This document shows positions 13,887 to 22,316 of a stretch of 64,000 nt of DNA, piece by piece. The notes beneath the pieces are model-generated. The model saw nothing but the letters and a program-made list of their open reading frames with translations, searched no databases and was not told the DNA's origin. Source of the stretch: Antarcticirhabdus aurantiaca. GTDB lineage: Bacteria > Pseudomonadota > Alphaproteobacteria > Rhizobiales > Rhizobiaceae. Both the position numbers and the translations under genes were made by a program. How positions within the stretch are numbered: the stretch's first letter is position 1; each line of letters begins with the position of its first letter. The stretch covers positions 1 through 64,000 of the forward strand of contig NZ_VTOM01000005.1 in assembly GCF_009765365.1 (NCBI RefSeq), read 5' to 3'.

Positions 13887-15134
13887 TCAGGATCCGCGGC
13901 GGACAAGCCGCTCCAAGGCCCGCCAAACGACGATGCCGGCGATCATCGCGGCGCCGAAGGCCCAGCCGGACAGGGCGCCGGCATGAATGCCGGACAGGAG
14001 CGTGCCGACCGAGCAGCCGAGCGCCACCATGGCGCCCCAGCCGAGAAGGACGCCGCCGAGGACGCCGCGCAGCGCCTCGCTGCGGCGCGGCGTCCTCGGG
14101 CGGAATTCGCCGGCGGCGAGCGCCGAGGCGAGGCTGGCGGCAACGAGCGACAGGACGAAGACGCCGTTGTTCGACAGGAGCATGTCGGCGGCGATCGAGA
14201 CGCAGCCGCGCAGGGCGTCGAGCCCGTTCAGCGTGGCCGGCACGAGGCCCGCCGCGGTGCCGAGGTCGCGGGCCCGGGCGGAGAGTTCGGCGGTGACGCC
14301 GAGGGGCGCGACGCGCAGGTAGGCGAAGGCGCCGATCGCGCCGACGAAGAGGCCGCCGAGCCAGCCCGGCCAGCGCGCGGCGAAGACGGCGCGCAGCGGC
14401 TTCAGGGCCGGCGTGCCGGCATCGGCCGCGAGCGCCGCGAGCCGGTCGCGCGCCGCTGCCCGCCGCGGCGAAGCGCGCAGCAGCGCCGGCCAGGCGAGTG
14501 CGGCGATGACGATCAGCGTCGCGGCGAGCCAGCCGGGATAGCCGAGCCACGCCGGCAGCCAGACGGTCGGCGCTTCCGACACGAAGGCGAGAAAGAGCGG
14601 GTTCCAGCTGGCGAAGCCGAGCGCGAAGCCGATCAGCGCGCCGAACAGCGCGAAGGGAGCGGTCGGCGATCCTTCGCCGAGCCGGTAGAGGTGGGCCGAC
14701 AGGCAGGAGCCGGAGATCGCCATGCCCGCGCCGAAGGCGAGGCCGCCGAGACCCAGCGTCCAGGCGAGGGAACCGATAAAGGCGTCCGGCGGCAGGCGAC
14801 CCGTCGCGGGATCGGGCAGCCAGGCGCCGAAGACGAGGGCGTAGCCCACCGCGCCGCTCGCGAGCGCGGCGAGAAGGCCGAGGATCCCGTCCGGCTCGCG
14901 CTCGTCCAGCCATTCGCGCAGGGCGCAGTAGAAGCAGAAGCGCGAGCGCTGGAGCACGAGGCCGAAGGCGGTGCCGAAGGCGAGCGCCAGGGCCAGCCCG
15001 TCCTCGAAGCCGCCGTGCGCCAGCGCGAGACCTCCCGCGAGCAGTCCGAGAAGGATGGCGAGCGCCAGGGCGGAGCCGAGCCGCGCCGGGCCCGGCAGCG
15101 AGGGACGCGACCGCGCTTCGATGGCTGCGCTCAT
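13887..15134 (-). CDS. YeeE/YedE-family sulfur compound transporter (thiosulfate-type)
   Basis: This 415-residue inner-membrane protein has about ten hydrophobic segments and belongs to the YeeE/YedE family, whose studied member TsuA imports thiosulfate. The conserved cysteines are all present: RSRFCFYCALRE after the first helices, SGSCLSAHLYR, LRGCVSIAAD and LGCSVGTLLSG. They line the relay path for the sulfur compound. The start at 15134 (MSAAIEARS) gives a family-typical N-terminus; the reading frame continues upstream without a stop but reads Arg/Gly-rich sequence. It lies downstream of the rhodanese gene on the same strand, which fits thiosulfate uptake coupled to sulfur transfer. The exact substrate is inferred. 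Confidence 0.85.
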   Translation of the reverse strand: MSAAIEARSRPSLPGPARLGSALALAILLGLLAGGLALAHGGFEDGLALALAFGTAFGLVLQRSRFCFYCALREWLDEREPDGILGLLAALASGAVGYALVFGAWLPDPATGRLPPDAFIGSLAWTLGLGGLAFGAGMAISGSCLSAHLYRLGEGSPTAPFALFGALIGFALGFASWNPLFLAFVSEAPTVWLPAWLGYPGWLAATLIVIAALAWPALLRASPRRAAARDRLAALAADAGTPALKPLRAVFAARWPGWLGGLFVGAIGAFAYLRVAPLGVTAELSARARDLGTAAGLVPATLNGLDALRGCVSIAADMLLSNNGVFVLSLVAASLASALAAGEFRPRTPRRSEALRGVLGGVLLGWGAMVALGCSVGTLLSGIHAGALSGWAFGAAMIAGIVVWRALERLVRRGS

Positions 15135-15232
15135 GGTGGACGGCCCTTGGATCGACGCGGCAGACGAGCGCGAGGTCCGGGACGGCCGCGCGGGGCCCCG
15201 GACCTTGCGCCGGCGGGAGGTCGGACGCGCGA

Positions 15233-16159
15233 CTACTTGCCGGTCCAGACCGTGTTGGACACGTTCACGATCGGAGCGCCGACGGAGTTGCCGTATTCGG
15301 TCCAGGAGCCGTCGTAGTTCTTCACGTCGTAGCCGAGGATCTTCGAGAGCAGGAACCAGGTGTGGCTGGAGCGCTCGCCGATGCGGCAGTAGACGATGGT
15401 CGGCTTCGACCCGTCGATGCCCTTTTCGGCGTAGATCCGCTTCAGCTCCTCGGCCGGCTTGAAGGTGCCGTCCTCGGCGACCGCGGTCGACCAGGGCACG
15501 TTGATCGCGCCGGGGACGTGGCCCGCGCGGATCGACAGCTCCTGCGAGCCCTCCGGCGCGAAGACCTTGCCCGAATATTCGTCCGGGGAGCGGATGTCGA
15601 CGATCGTTCCCTCGCGCCCTCCCTTGGCGACGGCGAGAACGTCGGCGAGCCGCGCCCTGAGCGCCTCGTCGCGCTCGGGAAGGGCGATCTCGCTCGGCGC
15701 GACGCTCGCCACGCGCGTCGTCAGCGGCAGGTTCTCGGCCTCCCACTTCTTGCGGCCGCCGTCCAGGAGCTTCACGTCGATCCCGTAGGTGTCGAACACC
15801 CAGGCGCCCCAGGCGGCGAACCAGTTGTTGTTGTCGCCGTAAAGAACGACGGTGGAATCCTCATCGATCCCGAGCTTCTGGACGAGCGCCTCGAAGGACT
15901 CGCGGTCGGCGATGTCGCGCTGGACGGGATCGACGAGGTCGGTGTGCCAGACGACGTTCTGGGCGCCCTCGATGTGGCCGCGCTCGAAGGTCCCGGGGTC
16001 GACGGAGACTTCGATGAGGCGCAGATCAGGATCGCCGAGATTGGTCTCGAGCCAATCGGTGGTGACCAGCGGTCCGGCCGGCGCGTCGAGCGCGAAGGCC
16101 GAGGAGGTGGCGGCCAGGAGCGCGGCGGCCGAGACGAGGATGCGGGCGGAGGGGGGCAT
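15233..16159 (-). CDS. Periplasmic two-domain rhodanese-type sulfurtransferase
   Basis: This 308-residue protein has a signal peptide (ILVSAAALLAATSSAFA) and two rhodanese domains. The C-terminal one carries the active-site loop CRIGERSS with C258 as the persulfide-forming residue. In the N-terminal one the equivalent position reads YGDNNNW, with Asp instead of Cys, so it is the usual inactive structural domain. The start at 16159 has AAGGA about six bases upstream; the ATG at 16177 does not. The enzyme would act in the periplasm on thiosulfate or a similar donor. It is the first gene of the leftward sulfur set, 98 bases before the YeeE-type transporter. Donor and acceptor are unknown. Confidence 0.9.
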   Translation of the reverse strand: MPPSARILVSAAALLAATSSAFALDAPAGPLVTTDWLETNLGDPDLRLIEVSVDPGTFERGHIEGAQNVVWHTDLVDPVQRDIADRESFEALVQKLGIDEDSTVVLYGDNNNWFAAWGAWVFDTYGIDVKLLDGGRKKWEAENLPLTTRVASVAPSEIALPERDEALRARLADVLAVAKGGREGTIVDIRSPDEYSGKVFAPEGSQELSIRAGHVPGAINVPWSTAVAEDGTFKPAEELKRIYAEKGIDGSKPTIVYCRIGERSSHTWFLLSKILGYDVKNYDGSWTEYGNSVGAPIVNVSNTVWTGK

Positions 16160-16625
16160 GATCGTCCTTCGAATCATCGATTGTCGGGGCTGACAGCGGC
16201 GGTTCCGCTGGCAGCCGGGGCATGACGGTGCCGCCGAGGCGGGTCGTCGTCAGTCGCCGCGTCCTGCCCGCCGGGCGGGAGGCGCTCGACTCATCGGCAA
16301 CCGTCGATTGGAACGCTAGAGAAGCCGAACGCTATCCGCGAGGAACAAACCACTCAATCGACAATCATTGTAGACAAAAAATCCCGCCGTTCGGCGCCCT
16401 GATCACCGCGAGCCTTGCCAGGCGACCGCCATACGACCGCTGCGCATCCTGTCGTTCTTCGCAGACTTGGCGGCTCGACACTCGTTCGGGCGGAGCGGAT
16501 CGATCGCCTTCAACACCGTTCGATGCGCGGTCTCGTCGAGCCGATGTCGCCGCCATCCCGGTGCGCCTCGATGAAACGGCGGACCAGCGTGGTTGAGGGG
16601 TTGGGGAGCCGAAGGCCGGCCATGA
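16160..16625. promoter_or_regulatory. Regulatory gap upstream of the rhodanese gene
   Basis: This stretch of about 470 bases has no supportable gene. Near 16355-16385 an AT-rich patch contains, on the minus strand, TTTGTCTACAATGATTGTCG, in which TTGTCTACAA is nearly symmetrical and resembles the patch upstream of tauA. It lies about 200 bases before the rhodanese start, so an unusually long leader would be needed if it is the promoter. An imperfect hairpin (CTGACAGCGG with CCGCTGGCAG, about 16190-16214) sits just before the gene. Confidence 0.35.
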
Positions 16626-16659
16626 CATGGATGCGGGGCCGCAAGGCCCCGCATCCATG
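16626..16659 (-). terminator. Strong hairpin terminator after the copper-radical oxidase gene
   Basis: A perfect 15-base inverted repeat, CATGGATGCGGGGCC (16626-16640) and GGCCCCGCATCCATG (16645-16659), encloses a GCAA loop. It begins 27 bases after the stop codon of the leftward oxidase gene. No T run follows, so if it is a terminator it is not of the classical intrinsic type; it could also block read-through in both directions or protect the mRNA 3' end. Confidence 0.6.
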
Positions 16660-16685
16660 ATACCGATTTCGCTCGACGATGCCGC

Positions 16686-19457
16686 TCAGTTGGTCGGGAT
16701 CGCCGCGCCGTTGCCGAGGCTCCAGGCTTGGTTGGCCGAGTTCAGGCAGCTCCACTGCCAGACCTGCGCGCCCGACGCCGCCGAGATGCCCGCGACGTCC
16801 ATGCACTTTCCGCTGAAGGCCGAGGCGAGCGCCGTTCCCGCCCCGGTCCTTCTGGGCGTCCAGACCTGCACGGCGTTGCCGTTGCAGGTCCACAGCCCGA
16901 GCTTGGCGCCGTCTGTCCGGCGCCCGTCGAGAAGGTCGACGCACTTGTTCGACTGGTTGTTGACCAGAAGGTAGCCGCCGTTCGCCTTCCGCCACGTCCA
17001 GCCCTGGATCGCCGCGCCGGGGCGGCAGGTCTCCTGGATCAGCTCCGCGCCGTCGGCGCTCGATCCGTTCTTCACCGACAAGCAGAGCTTGGAATGCACC
17101 GCGACGATCGGCGGCTGAGGCTCCGGCGCCGGCGGCTGGTCGCTTCCCGCCCCGCCCGCGCTCCAGGCCTGGTTGGCGGCGTTCAGGCAGTTCCACTGCC
17201 AGACCTGCGCGCCCGAGGCGGCCGAAAGGCCGGAGACGTCCATGCACTTGTTGGTCATCTTGGAGACGATCGCCGCCCCTGCGGGAGTGGCGCGGGCCGT
17301 CCAGACCTGGTTGTCGCCGCCATGGCAGCCCCACTGGACGAGGCGCGTGCCGTCGGCCGGGTTGAAGTCGAAGACGTCGACGCACTTCTTCGACTGGTTG
17401 TTGACCAGCATGTAGCCGCCATTGGCCGGCTGCCAGGCCCACGTCTGCACCGCCGCGCCGGCGCGGCAGGTTTCCTGCACGAGGTTGGCGCCGTCGGCGA
17501 GCGAGCCGTCCTTGACCGACAGGCAGAGCTTGGAATGGGCGGCAACGAGCGGCGCGGGCGCGGCCGGCGGCAACCCGGCGACCGCCGGATCGGTGGGCGT
17601 CGTCGGGGTGGTCGGTGTCGTCGGGGTCGTGGGCGTCGTGCTCCCGGCGCGGGCGACCTGGCAGGTCTTGATCGTGCCCGGCACTGGATCGCCGAAGACC
17701 GCGTTGGTACAGGCGATCTGCCCCGTCACGCTCCGGGGTGCGGTCCAGGCGCCCTCGACGCCGTAGCGCACCAAGGCGGGTCCCGCGGCAGGGGCGGGAA
17801 CGGCGCAGGTGCCGTCCTCGTCGGCGCACTTCGCCCAGGCCAGGAGATCGGCCTGTTCGGTCTGCGCGGCGCCTGCCGGGGGCGCCTCGCCGTTGTCGCC
17901 GACGGGCGAGGGCACGCGCAGCATCTTGGCGACGGACGGCACGCCGCGGTCGTCCAGCGCGAACAGCATGTAGTAGCCGGGCGTCGCGTCGATCGGGTCC
18001 GCCGTCATCGAGACGCGGAAGACGCCGTTGCCACCGCTGAAGGGAAGCTCCAGGAAACGCTGGTCCATGTTGAGGCCGTGGGTCACGGCGCCGGTCTTCA
18101 CAACCGTGAAGCGCGAGATCGGCCGCCCGCTCGTCGCCCGGACCTCGAAGGACTGGCCGAGGCGCACGATGCCGGGCTCGCTGGCGATCACCGGGCGCGC
18201 GGCCGGCCGGCCGTCGGGGCCGAAGAGGTAGGGCGGCGAGAAGACCTCGGCGCTCTTGCCGTAGACCGGCCCCGGCACGCCGCCGCCGCCGGCGAAGACG
18301 CGCCCGTCCGGCAGGAGCAGCGAGGCGGAATGATAGAGCCGCGGCGTCGCCGAACGGGCGAGCGTGCGCCACTGGCCCGTCGCCGGATTCCAGACCTCGG
18401 CATTGTAGGCGGCGGTCTCGGCGCGGTAGTTCCAGCCGTTGTTGCCCTCCGAGCCGCCGATCACCAGCACCTCACCGTTCGGCAGGACGCTGGCTGTCGG
18501 CCAGTGCCGGCCGAAGCGCATCGGCGCCGTGTCGGCGACGGCGTAGGGGCGGCGCGACAGGTCGATGGTCGAGGCGAGCTTCGAGCCAGCGGGCGCCTCG
18601 ACGTCGGCGACGGGACCGCCGCCGCCGACCTGCAGCACCTTCTTGGGCGCGTACATCACGGCCGTCGAGGTCGCGCCCCAGTTCGGCCGGTTGAAGGTCT
18701 GGAAGTTGCCGATCGAGCCGTTGCCCTCGTAGCCCAGCTCGTAGATCACCTTGCCGGCGATCACGACGGCCTTGTTGCCGGCCACCGGCCACATGCGCGG
18801 GTAATACCAGCGCTCCTCGCCGCCGCCATTGTTGGCGCGCTGGACGAGCGTCGCCTGGAGCGTCCGCCAGCCCTGGCCGGGCGTGTAGATCTCGGCGACG
18901 TCGCTCGAATCGGTGTGGTTGGCATAGGCCGGGCCGCCGCCCTGCATGAGGATCCGCCCGTCGGGCAGCGTCGTCGTGGTGGCGTACCAGCGCGGATAGC
19001 GCGCGCGCTCGGCCGTCTCCAAGGTCTGGCTCTTCCAGGAGAAGCGGCCGGTCTTGAAGGTGTCGTCCTGGTTCACCGTCCCGCCGCCGACGATCATCAG
19101 CTGGCCGTTCCAGGCCTGGAGGACGGTCGCGGCGCAGAAGGAGTCCATGTTGACGACGTTGGGCTTCGTCACGTGTGCGTCGGAGCCGAGGCCCCGCCTC
19201 GGGTCCCAGACGTCGAAGTCGAAGCCGCCCTGCGCGCCTCCGGGCGTCGCGCCCATGGTCATCACCTTGCCGTCCGGCAGGACGGCGGCGTGGATCGCCA
19301 CCATCGGCCAATCGACGGTGGGCGTCCATTGGCCCTCGACATTGGCCTGGGCGAGCGCGGGCGCCGCGCCGGCGCCGAGAAGCGCCGCCGCGAGCGCGGC
19401 TGCCAGTCCCGGCCGCCGGCGCAGCAGGCGCGGCGCGGAGGGTGCGGTATCGATCAT
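16686..19457 (-). CDS. Secreted copper-radical oxidase (galactose/glyoxal oxidase type) with two ricin-type lectin domains
   Basis: This 923-residue protein starts with a signal peptide (residues 12-37, cleavage near ALAQA). The kelch-type propeller and the C-terminal DUF1929 domain hold the full copper-radical set: C108 (MDSFCAA) to crosslink Y158 (RWYATTTTLPDGR), with Y375-H376 (RLYHSASLLLPDGR) and H460 (VTHGLNMDQR). These correspond to C228, Y272, Y495-H496 and H581 of galactose oxidase with nearly the same spacing. A Thr-Pro linker (608-623) leads to two ricin B-type beta-trefoils (about 638-770 and 787-918) with QxW repeats, expected to bind sugars. The enzyme would oxidise an alcohol or aldehyde to yield H2O2 outside the cell. 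The SCO1 copper chaperone gene lies just upstream. The natural substrate is unknown, and export through the nearby type II system is inference. Confidence 0.85.
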   Translation of the reverse strand: MIDTAPSAPRLLRRRPGLAAALAAALLGAGAAPALAQANVEGQWTPTVDWPMVAIHAAVLPDGKVMTMGATPGGAQGGFDFDVWDPRRGLGSDAHVTKPNVVNMDSFCAATVLQAWNGQLMIVGGGTVNQDDTFKTGRFSWKSQTLETAERARYPRWYATTTTLPDGRILMQGGGPAYANHTDSSDVAEIYTPGQGWRTLQATLVQRANNGGGEERWYYPRMWPVAGNKAVVIAGKVIYELGYEGNGSIGNFQTFNRPNWGATSTAVMYAPKKVLQVGGGGPVADVEAPAGSKLASTIDLSRRPYAVADTAPMRFGRHWPTASVLPNGEVLVIGGSEGNNGWNYRAETAAYNAEVWNPATGQWRTLARSATPRLYHSASLLLPDGRVFAGGGGVPGPVYGKSAEVFSPPYLFGPDGRPAARPVIASEPGIVRLGQSFEVRATSGRPISRFTVVKTGAVTHGLNMDQRFLELPFSGGNGVFRVSMTADPIDATPGYYMLFALDDRGVPSVAKMLRVPSPVGDNGEAPPAGAAQTEQADLLAWAKCADEDGTCAVPAPAAGPALVRYGVEGAWTAPRSVTGQIACTNAVFGDPVPGTIKTCQVARAGSTTPTTPTTPTTPTTPTDPAVAGLPPAAPAPLVAAHSKLCLSVKDGSLADGANLVQETCRAGAAVQTWAWQPANGGYMLVNNQSKKCVDVFDFNPADGTRLVQWGCHGGDNQVWTARATPAGAAIVSKMTNKCMDVSGLSAASGAQVWQWNCLNAANQAWSAGGAGSDQPPAPEPQPPIVAVHSKLCLSVKNGSSADGAELIQETCRPGAAIQGWTWRKANGGYLLVNNQSNKCVDLLDGRRTDGAKLGLWTCNGNAVQVWTPRRTGAGTALASAFSGKCMDVAGISAASGAQVWQWSCLNSANQAWSLGNGAAIPTN
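17593..17640 (-). repeat. 9-bp tandem repeat encoding the Thr-Pro linker
   Basis: Five imperfect copies of a 9-base unit (GTGGGCGTC, GTCGGGGTG, GTCGGTGTC, GTCGGGGTC, GTGGGCGTC) plus a partial one encode the Pro-Thr-Thr linker between the oxidase and its lectin domains. Copy number could vary between strains and change linker length. Confidence 0.75.
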
Positions 19458-19502
19458 GGGTATCCGTGTCCTCTTGCTGGTGGGAATTGGGGGCTGGGAC
19501 CG

Positions 19503-20120
19503 TCAGGCCGGCGGCCCGGCCGGGTCGCTCGACGCTTCGGCCGCGGCGGCGAGGTGGCCGGCGATGCGGCGGGACACCTCGCGATAGTCCATCTCGTAGG
19601 GGAACCGCTCGACGACGCGCCCGCCGGGCCCGAGCAGCAGAACCGAGGTCGTATGGTCGACCGTGTAGTCGCGGCTCGCCTCGATGTTGCGCACCACGAC
19701 GACCTGATAGGCCCAGGCGAGGCGGTCGATGACCTCCAGCGTGCCGGACACGGTGACGAAGTTCCCGCCGAGCGGCGCGATATAGGCCGACATCACGGCC
19801 GGCGTGTCGCGGACGGGATCGAGGGTGACGAAGACCGGCGTGATCCGGGCGCGCGCGGCCGGGTCGAGACGATCGATCGCCGCCTTCATCTCGAAGAGCG
19901 AGGTCGGGCAGATCTCCGGGCAGTGCGTGTAGCCGAAGTAGACGAGGCTGAAATCGCTGCCGGTCGCCGCGAGGTCGAAGGGCCGGCCGGCACCGTCGAC
20001 GGTTCCGAGGGGAGCGACGGGGGCCGAGGCGGGCACGGCCACGGGATCCGCCGCGGCAGGGGCGGCGGCCGACAGGACGGCGGCGAACAGGGCCGCGAGC
20101 AGGGTTGGCAATCGTGTCAT
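19503..20120 (-). CDS. SCO1/SenC-type copper chaperone
   Basis: This 205-residue thioredoxin-fold protein has an N-terminal signal or anchor segment (LLAALFAAVLSAAAPAAA). The copper site of the SCO family is complete: C67 and C71 in THCPEICP and H156 in YTVDHTTSV. SCO1 proteins usually load copper into cytochrome c oxidase. Here the gene is 45 bases upstream of the copper-radical oxidase gene on the same strand, so it more likely serves to load that enzyme in the periplasm. That link rests on gene order only. No cytochrome oxidase genes are nearby. Confidence 0.9.
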   Translation of the reverse strand: MTRLPTLLAALFAAVLSAAAPAAADPVAVPASAPVAPLGTVDGAGRPFDLAATGSDFSLVYFGYTHCPEICPTSLFEMKAAIDRLDPAARARITPVFVTLDPVRDTPAVMSAYIAPLGGNFVTVSGTLEVIDRLAWAYQVVVVRNIEASRDYTVDHTTSVLLLGPGGRVVERFPYEMDYREVSRRIAGHLAAAAEASSDPAGPPA

Positions 20121-20316
20121 CGGGCACCCGGTCGATTGGCGGTCGCCACCTGGATACCGAGCCGGCTATGAAGCAACCCTTGCTGCGCCACCTACCTTTG
20201 CGTGTAATGGTTGCCGATCGGATAAGCTGATCCCGGTCGGCATCGGCTCGGACGCGCGGCGTGACGGCGGAGGAGAGCCGAGCCCGCCCGCCCCGATCCT
20301 CGACGGATCGATCCGG
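20121..20316. promoter_or_regulatory. Gap before the SCO1/oxidase pair
   Basis: Just under 200 bases with no gene. AT-richer sequence at 20190-20230 may be the promoter of SCO1 and the oxidase. A 12-base perfect palindrome, CGGATCGATCCG (20304-20315), sits right after the stop of the upstream membrane-protein gene. Confidence 0.3.
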
Positions 20317-21141
20317 TCAGGCGACGGCCGGCGCCGCGGGAACCCGCGCCCAGTGCCGTGCAGCCCCGCCCATCAGGAGGCTCGCCAGCGCGAAGGCGCA
20401 GAGCACCAGGGCGCACCAAAGGGCCATGACCTCCCAGAACGCGATGCGCCCGTTCAGTTCGCGCAGGATGCCGAGCAGAAAGGCTGCGACCCAGGACGCA
20501 CCGGACAGCGAGCCGCAGACGAGGGCGGCACGTCTCGCGCGCGGGGCGAGATCGGAAAACATCGGGCGCGACAGGTCGGTCAAGGTCATCGGCAGGATCG
20601 CCCTGTGCAGCGCGACGCCGTTGAGGGTGAGGACGCAGACGATGCCGATCTTGCCGTAGAGCTTGGCGTTGGCGAGCTTGGCCGGATCGGTCGCGGCGTA
20701 GAGGATCAGGAAGCCGAGCCCCGAGATCCAGAGCAGGGCGAGCCCCGCCACCACGGCGCCGCCCAGAACGTGGAACAACGAGCCGATCTCCGGCGGCACC
20801 CGGCCCTGCACCATCCAGCGCAGGATCCAGGCGTCGAGCACGAGGGCGCTGCCGAAGCCGACGGACAGGCCGATCAGATGGATCACGAGAAGCGCGTTGC
20901 GGGCCGTCAGCGGCGCGACGTACCAGGAGTTGTCCGCCGGCACCACGGATATCGGCGCAAGGCTCGCCACGGCGCTGGCGAAATCCGGCATGACCGAGAG
21001 GCGCAGGCCGTCCGTCGCCATCTCCCCCATCGCGGCCGGCGGCGACAGGAGGCAGAGGCACAGGCAGGCGAGAAGCGTGGATGCGATCCCCGGAACGCCC
21101 GCGAAGGCCCGCGAGGGCACGGCTGATGCTGGGAGGGTCAT
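20317..21141 (-). CDS. Multi-pass membrane protein of unknown function
   Basis: This 274-residue protein has a signal-like N-terminus (ASTLLACLCLCLLSPPAAMG), a periplasmic stretch of about 40 residues and five to six membrane helices. Histidines inside or next to helices (LLVIHLIGLSVGFG, LFHVLGG, NGVALHRAILP) give it a look of CopD-like or cytochrome-b561-like membrane proteins. The match is too weak to name a family, and haem or copper binding is only a possibility. It precedes the SCO1 and copper-oxidase genes on the same strand with a 196-base gap, and follows the leftward secretion genes, so it could belong to either group. Confidence 0.65.
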   Translation of the reverse strand: MTLPASAVPSRAFAGVPGIASTLLACLCLCLLSPPAAMGEMATDGLRLSVMPDFASAVASLAPISVVPADNSWYVAPLTARNALLVIHLIGLSVGFGSALVLDAWILRWMVQGRVPPEIGSLFHVLGGAVVAGLALLWISGLGFLILYAATDPAKLANAKLYGKIGIVCVLTLNGVALHRAILPMTLTDLSRPMFSDLAPRARRAALVCGSLSGASWVAAFLLGILRELNGRIAFWEVMALWCALVLCAFALASLLMGGAARHWARVPAAPAVA

Positions 21142-21246
21142 GACCTTCCGTCGAGGCTGGGCGAGGCCGGGTTGCGGGGCCTACATCCTTTACGCGAAAC
21201 GCTTCGTCCGGGTTAATCGCGCCTCGCGAGCACCACCGGAGGCTGT

Positions 21247-21756
21247 CTAGCGCAAGGCGTCGACCGAGCGCAGGCGCCGCTCCTCCCCGAGCCGGCGCAG
21301 AACCACGGCACCGGGCTCGATCGCCGCGACCGTCCAGTCCCCGACAAGGCTTCCCTCCTCCTGCCAGACGCCCCCTGCGCCCTCGAACATGGCCTTGCGA
21401 CGTCCGTCGCCGACGAGGACACCGGCGAGAACCGGCGCGCTCGCCGGGACCGCCGCCGCGGCCTGCCCGGCCGGCTCGAGCGCCGGCGGGACCGGCAGCA
21501 GCTCGCTCCCCGCCGCGGGGCGGCGGGCGGGGTCGAAGGGCACGGCGGCGAGAAAGCGGCTCGGCTCGCCCGTCGTCGCCGGGCGGGGGGCGAGCGGCGC
21601 ATCGGGCGCCGGGCTCGGCCCCGCGTCTAGCGGCGCGAGGGCGGCCGAGGCGGCGAGGGCCGAAGCGAGAAGGAAGACGAGCGCGGCGAGGCGCTCGGCC
21701 GGCGCCATCGCCCGCCGACCAGGGCGCGCATCCTCCTGCGGCTCGGCCACGCTCAC
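21247..21756 (-). CDS. gspC: Type II secretion inner-membrane protein, GspC-like
   Basis: This 169-residue protein has one N-terminal membrane segment (LAALVFLLASALAASAAL), a Pro/Ala-rich periplasmic linker and a C-terminal beta-rich module (LAGVLVGDGRRKAMFEG, VGDWTVAAIEPGAVVLRR). The module resembles the homology region of GspC that contacts the secretin GspD. It lacks a PDZ or coiled-coil domain after that region, as in short GspC forms. It is the last of the leftward set L-M-C, overlapping gspM by four bases. The GspC name rests on domain order and context more than on strong sequence identity. Confidence 0.7.
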   Translation of the reverse strand: MSVAEPQEDARPGRRAMAPAERLAALVFLLASALAASAALAPLDAGPSPAPDAPLAPRPATTGEPSRFLAAVPFDPARRPAAGSELLPVPPALEPAGQAAAAVPASAPVLAGVLVGDGRRKAMFEGAGGVWQEEGSLVGDWTVAAIEPGAVVLRRLGEERRLRSVDALR

Positions 21757-22316
21757 GGCGCCACCGCGCGGATCGGCGGCACGAGGGACAGTTCCGCGCT
21801 GCCGGCGAGAAGCGCGGGCTCGGCGCTCTTCGGATCGCTGACGAGGGCGGTGCTGAAGCTGTCGACGCGCACGAAGGGCGGCTTCGTTTCCAGTTCGCGC
21901 ACGAAGGCGTAGAAGCCGGCCGGCGTCGAAGTGAACTGAACCATCACGCGGACGGGCAGGCCCGGCACGGTCTCCCCCTCATCCAGCGGCTGGTTGGCGG
22001 CGAGCGTCAGGCCGCCCGGCGGCACGGCGCGGGCGACGCGCGCCGAGAGCGCGGCGAGCGCGCCGTGCCTGTCGGCGGCGAGGAGGACAGGCGGATCCGG
22101 CCGGGCGGCGAGCGCGGCAACCGCCGCCCGTCGCGCGTCGAGGCGGGCGATCCGGTCGAGCACTCGGCGCTCCTCGGCCACCGCCTCGCGTTTCGCCTGC
22201 CAGTCCGAAACGGGGCCGGTAACGAGCGGAGCGAACAGGACGAGCGCCAGCCCGAGAAGCAGGAGCGCGGCGAGGCGGCGCGCCAGCGGGCGCTCCAGCA
22301 AGGGCAAGGCCGCCAT
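21753..22316 (-). CDS. gspM: Type II secretion protein GspM-like
   Basis: This 187-residue bitopic protein has a short cytoplasmic start, one membrane helix (RLAALLLLGLALVLFAPLV), a coiled-coil-like stretch rich in Glu/Arg (AKREAVAEERRVLDRIARLDA) and a ferredoxin-like periplasmic domain (PVRVMVQFTSTPAGFYAFVRELE). This is the layout of GspM, which pairs with GspL in the inner-membrane platform. The ATG at 22316 overlaps the gspL stop, with GGAGG about nine bases upstream; a GTG directly before it could also be used. Confidence 0.75.
   Translation of the reverse strand: MAALPLLERPLARRLAALLLLGLALVLFAPLVTGPVSDWQAKREAVAEERRVLDRIARLDARRAAVAALAARPDPPVLLAADRHGALAALSARVARAVPPGGLTLAANQPLDEGETVPGLPVRVMVQFTSTPAGFYAFVRELETKPPFVRVDSFSTALVSDPKSAEPALLAGSAELSLVPPIRAVAP

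Noticed and set aside
16728-20171. A very long open frame antisense to the oxidase and SCO1 genes.
   Set aside because: Its translation is Arg/Gly/Asp/His-rich with no domain features, as expected from the complement of GC-rich coding DNA. The opposite strand encodes clear conserved enzymes.
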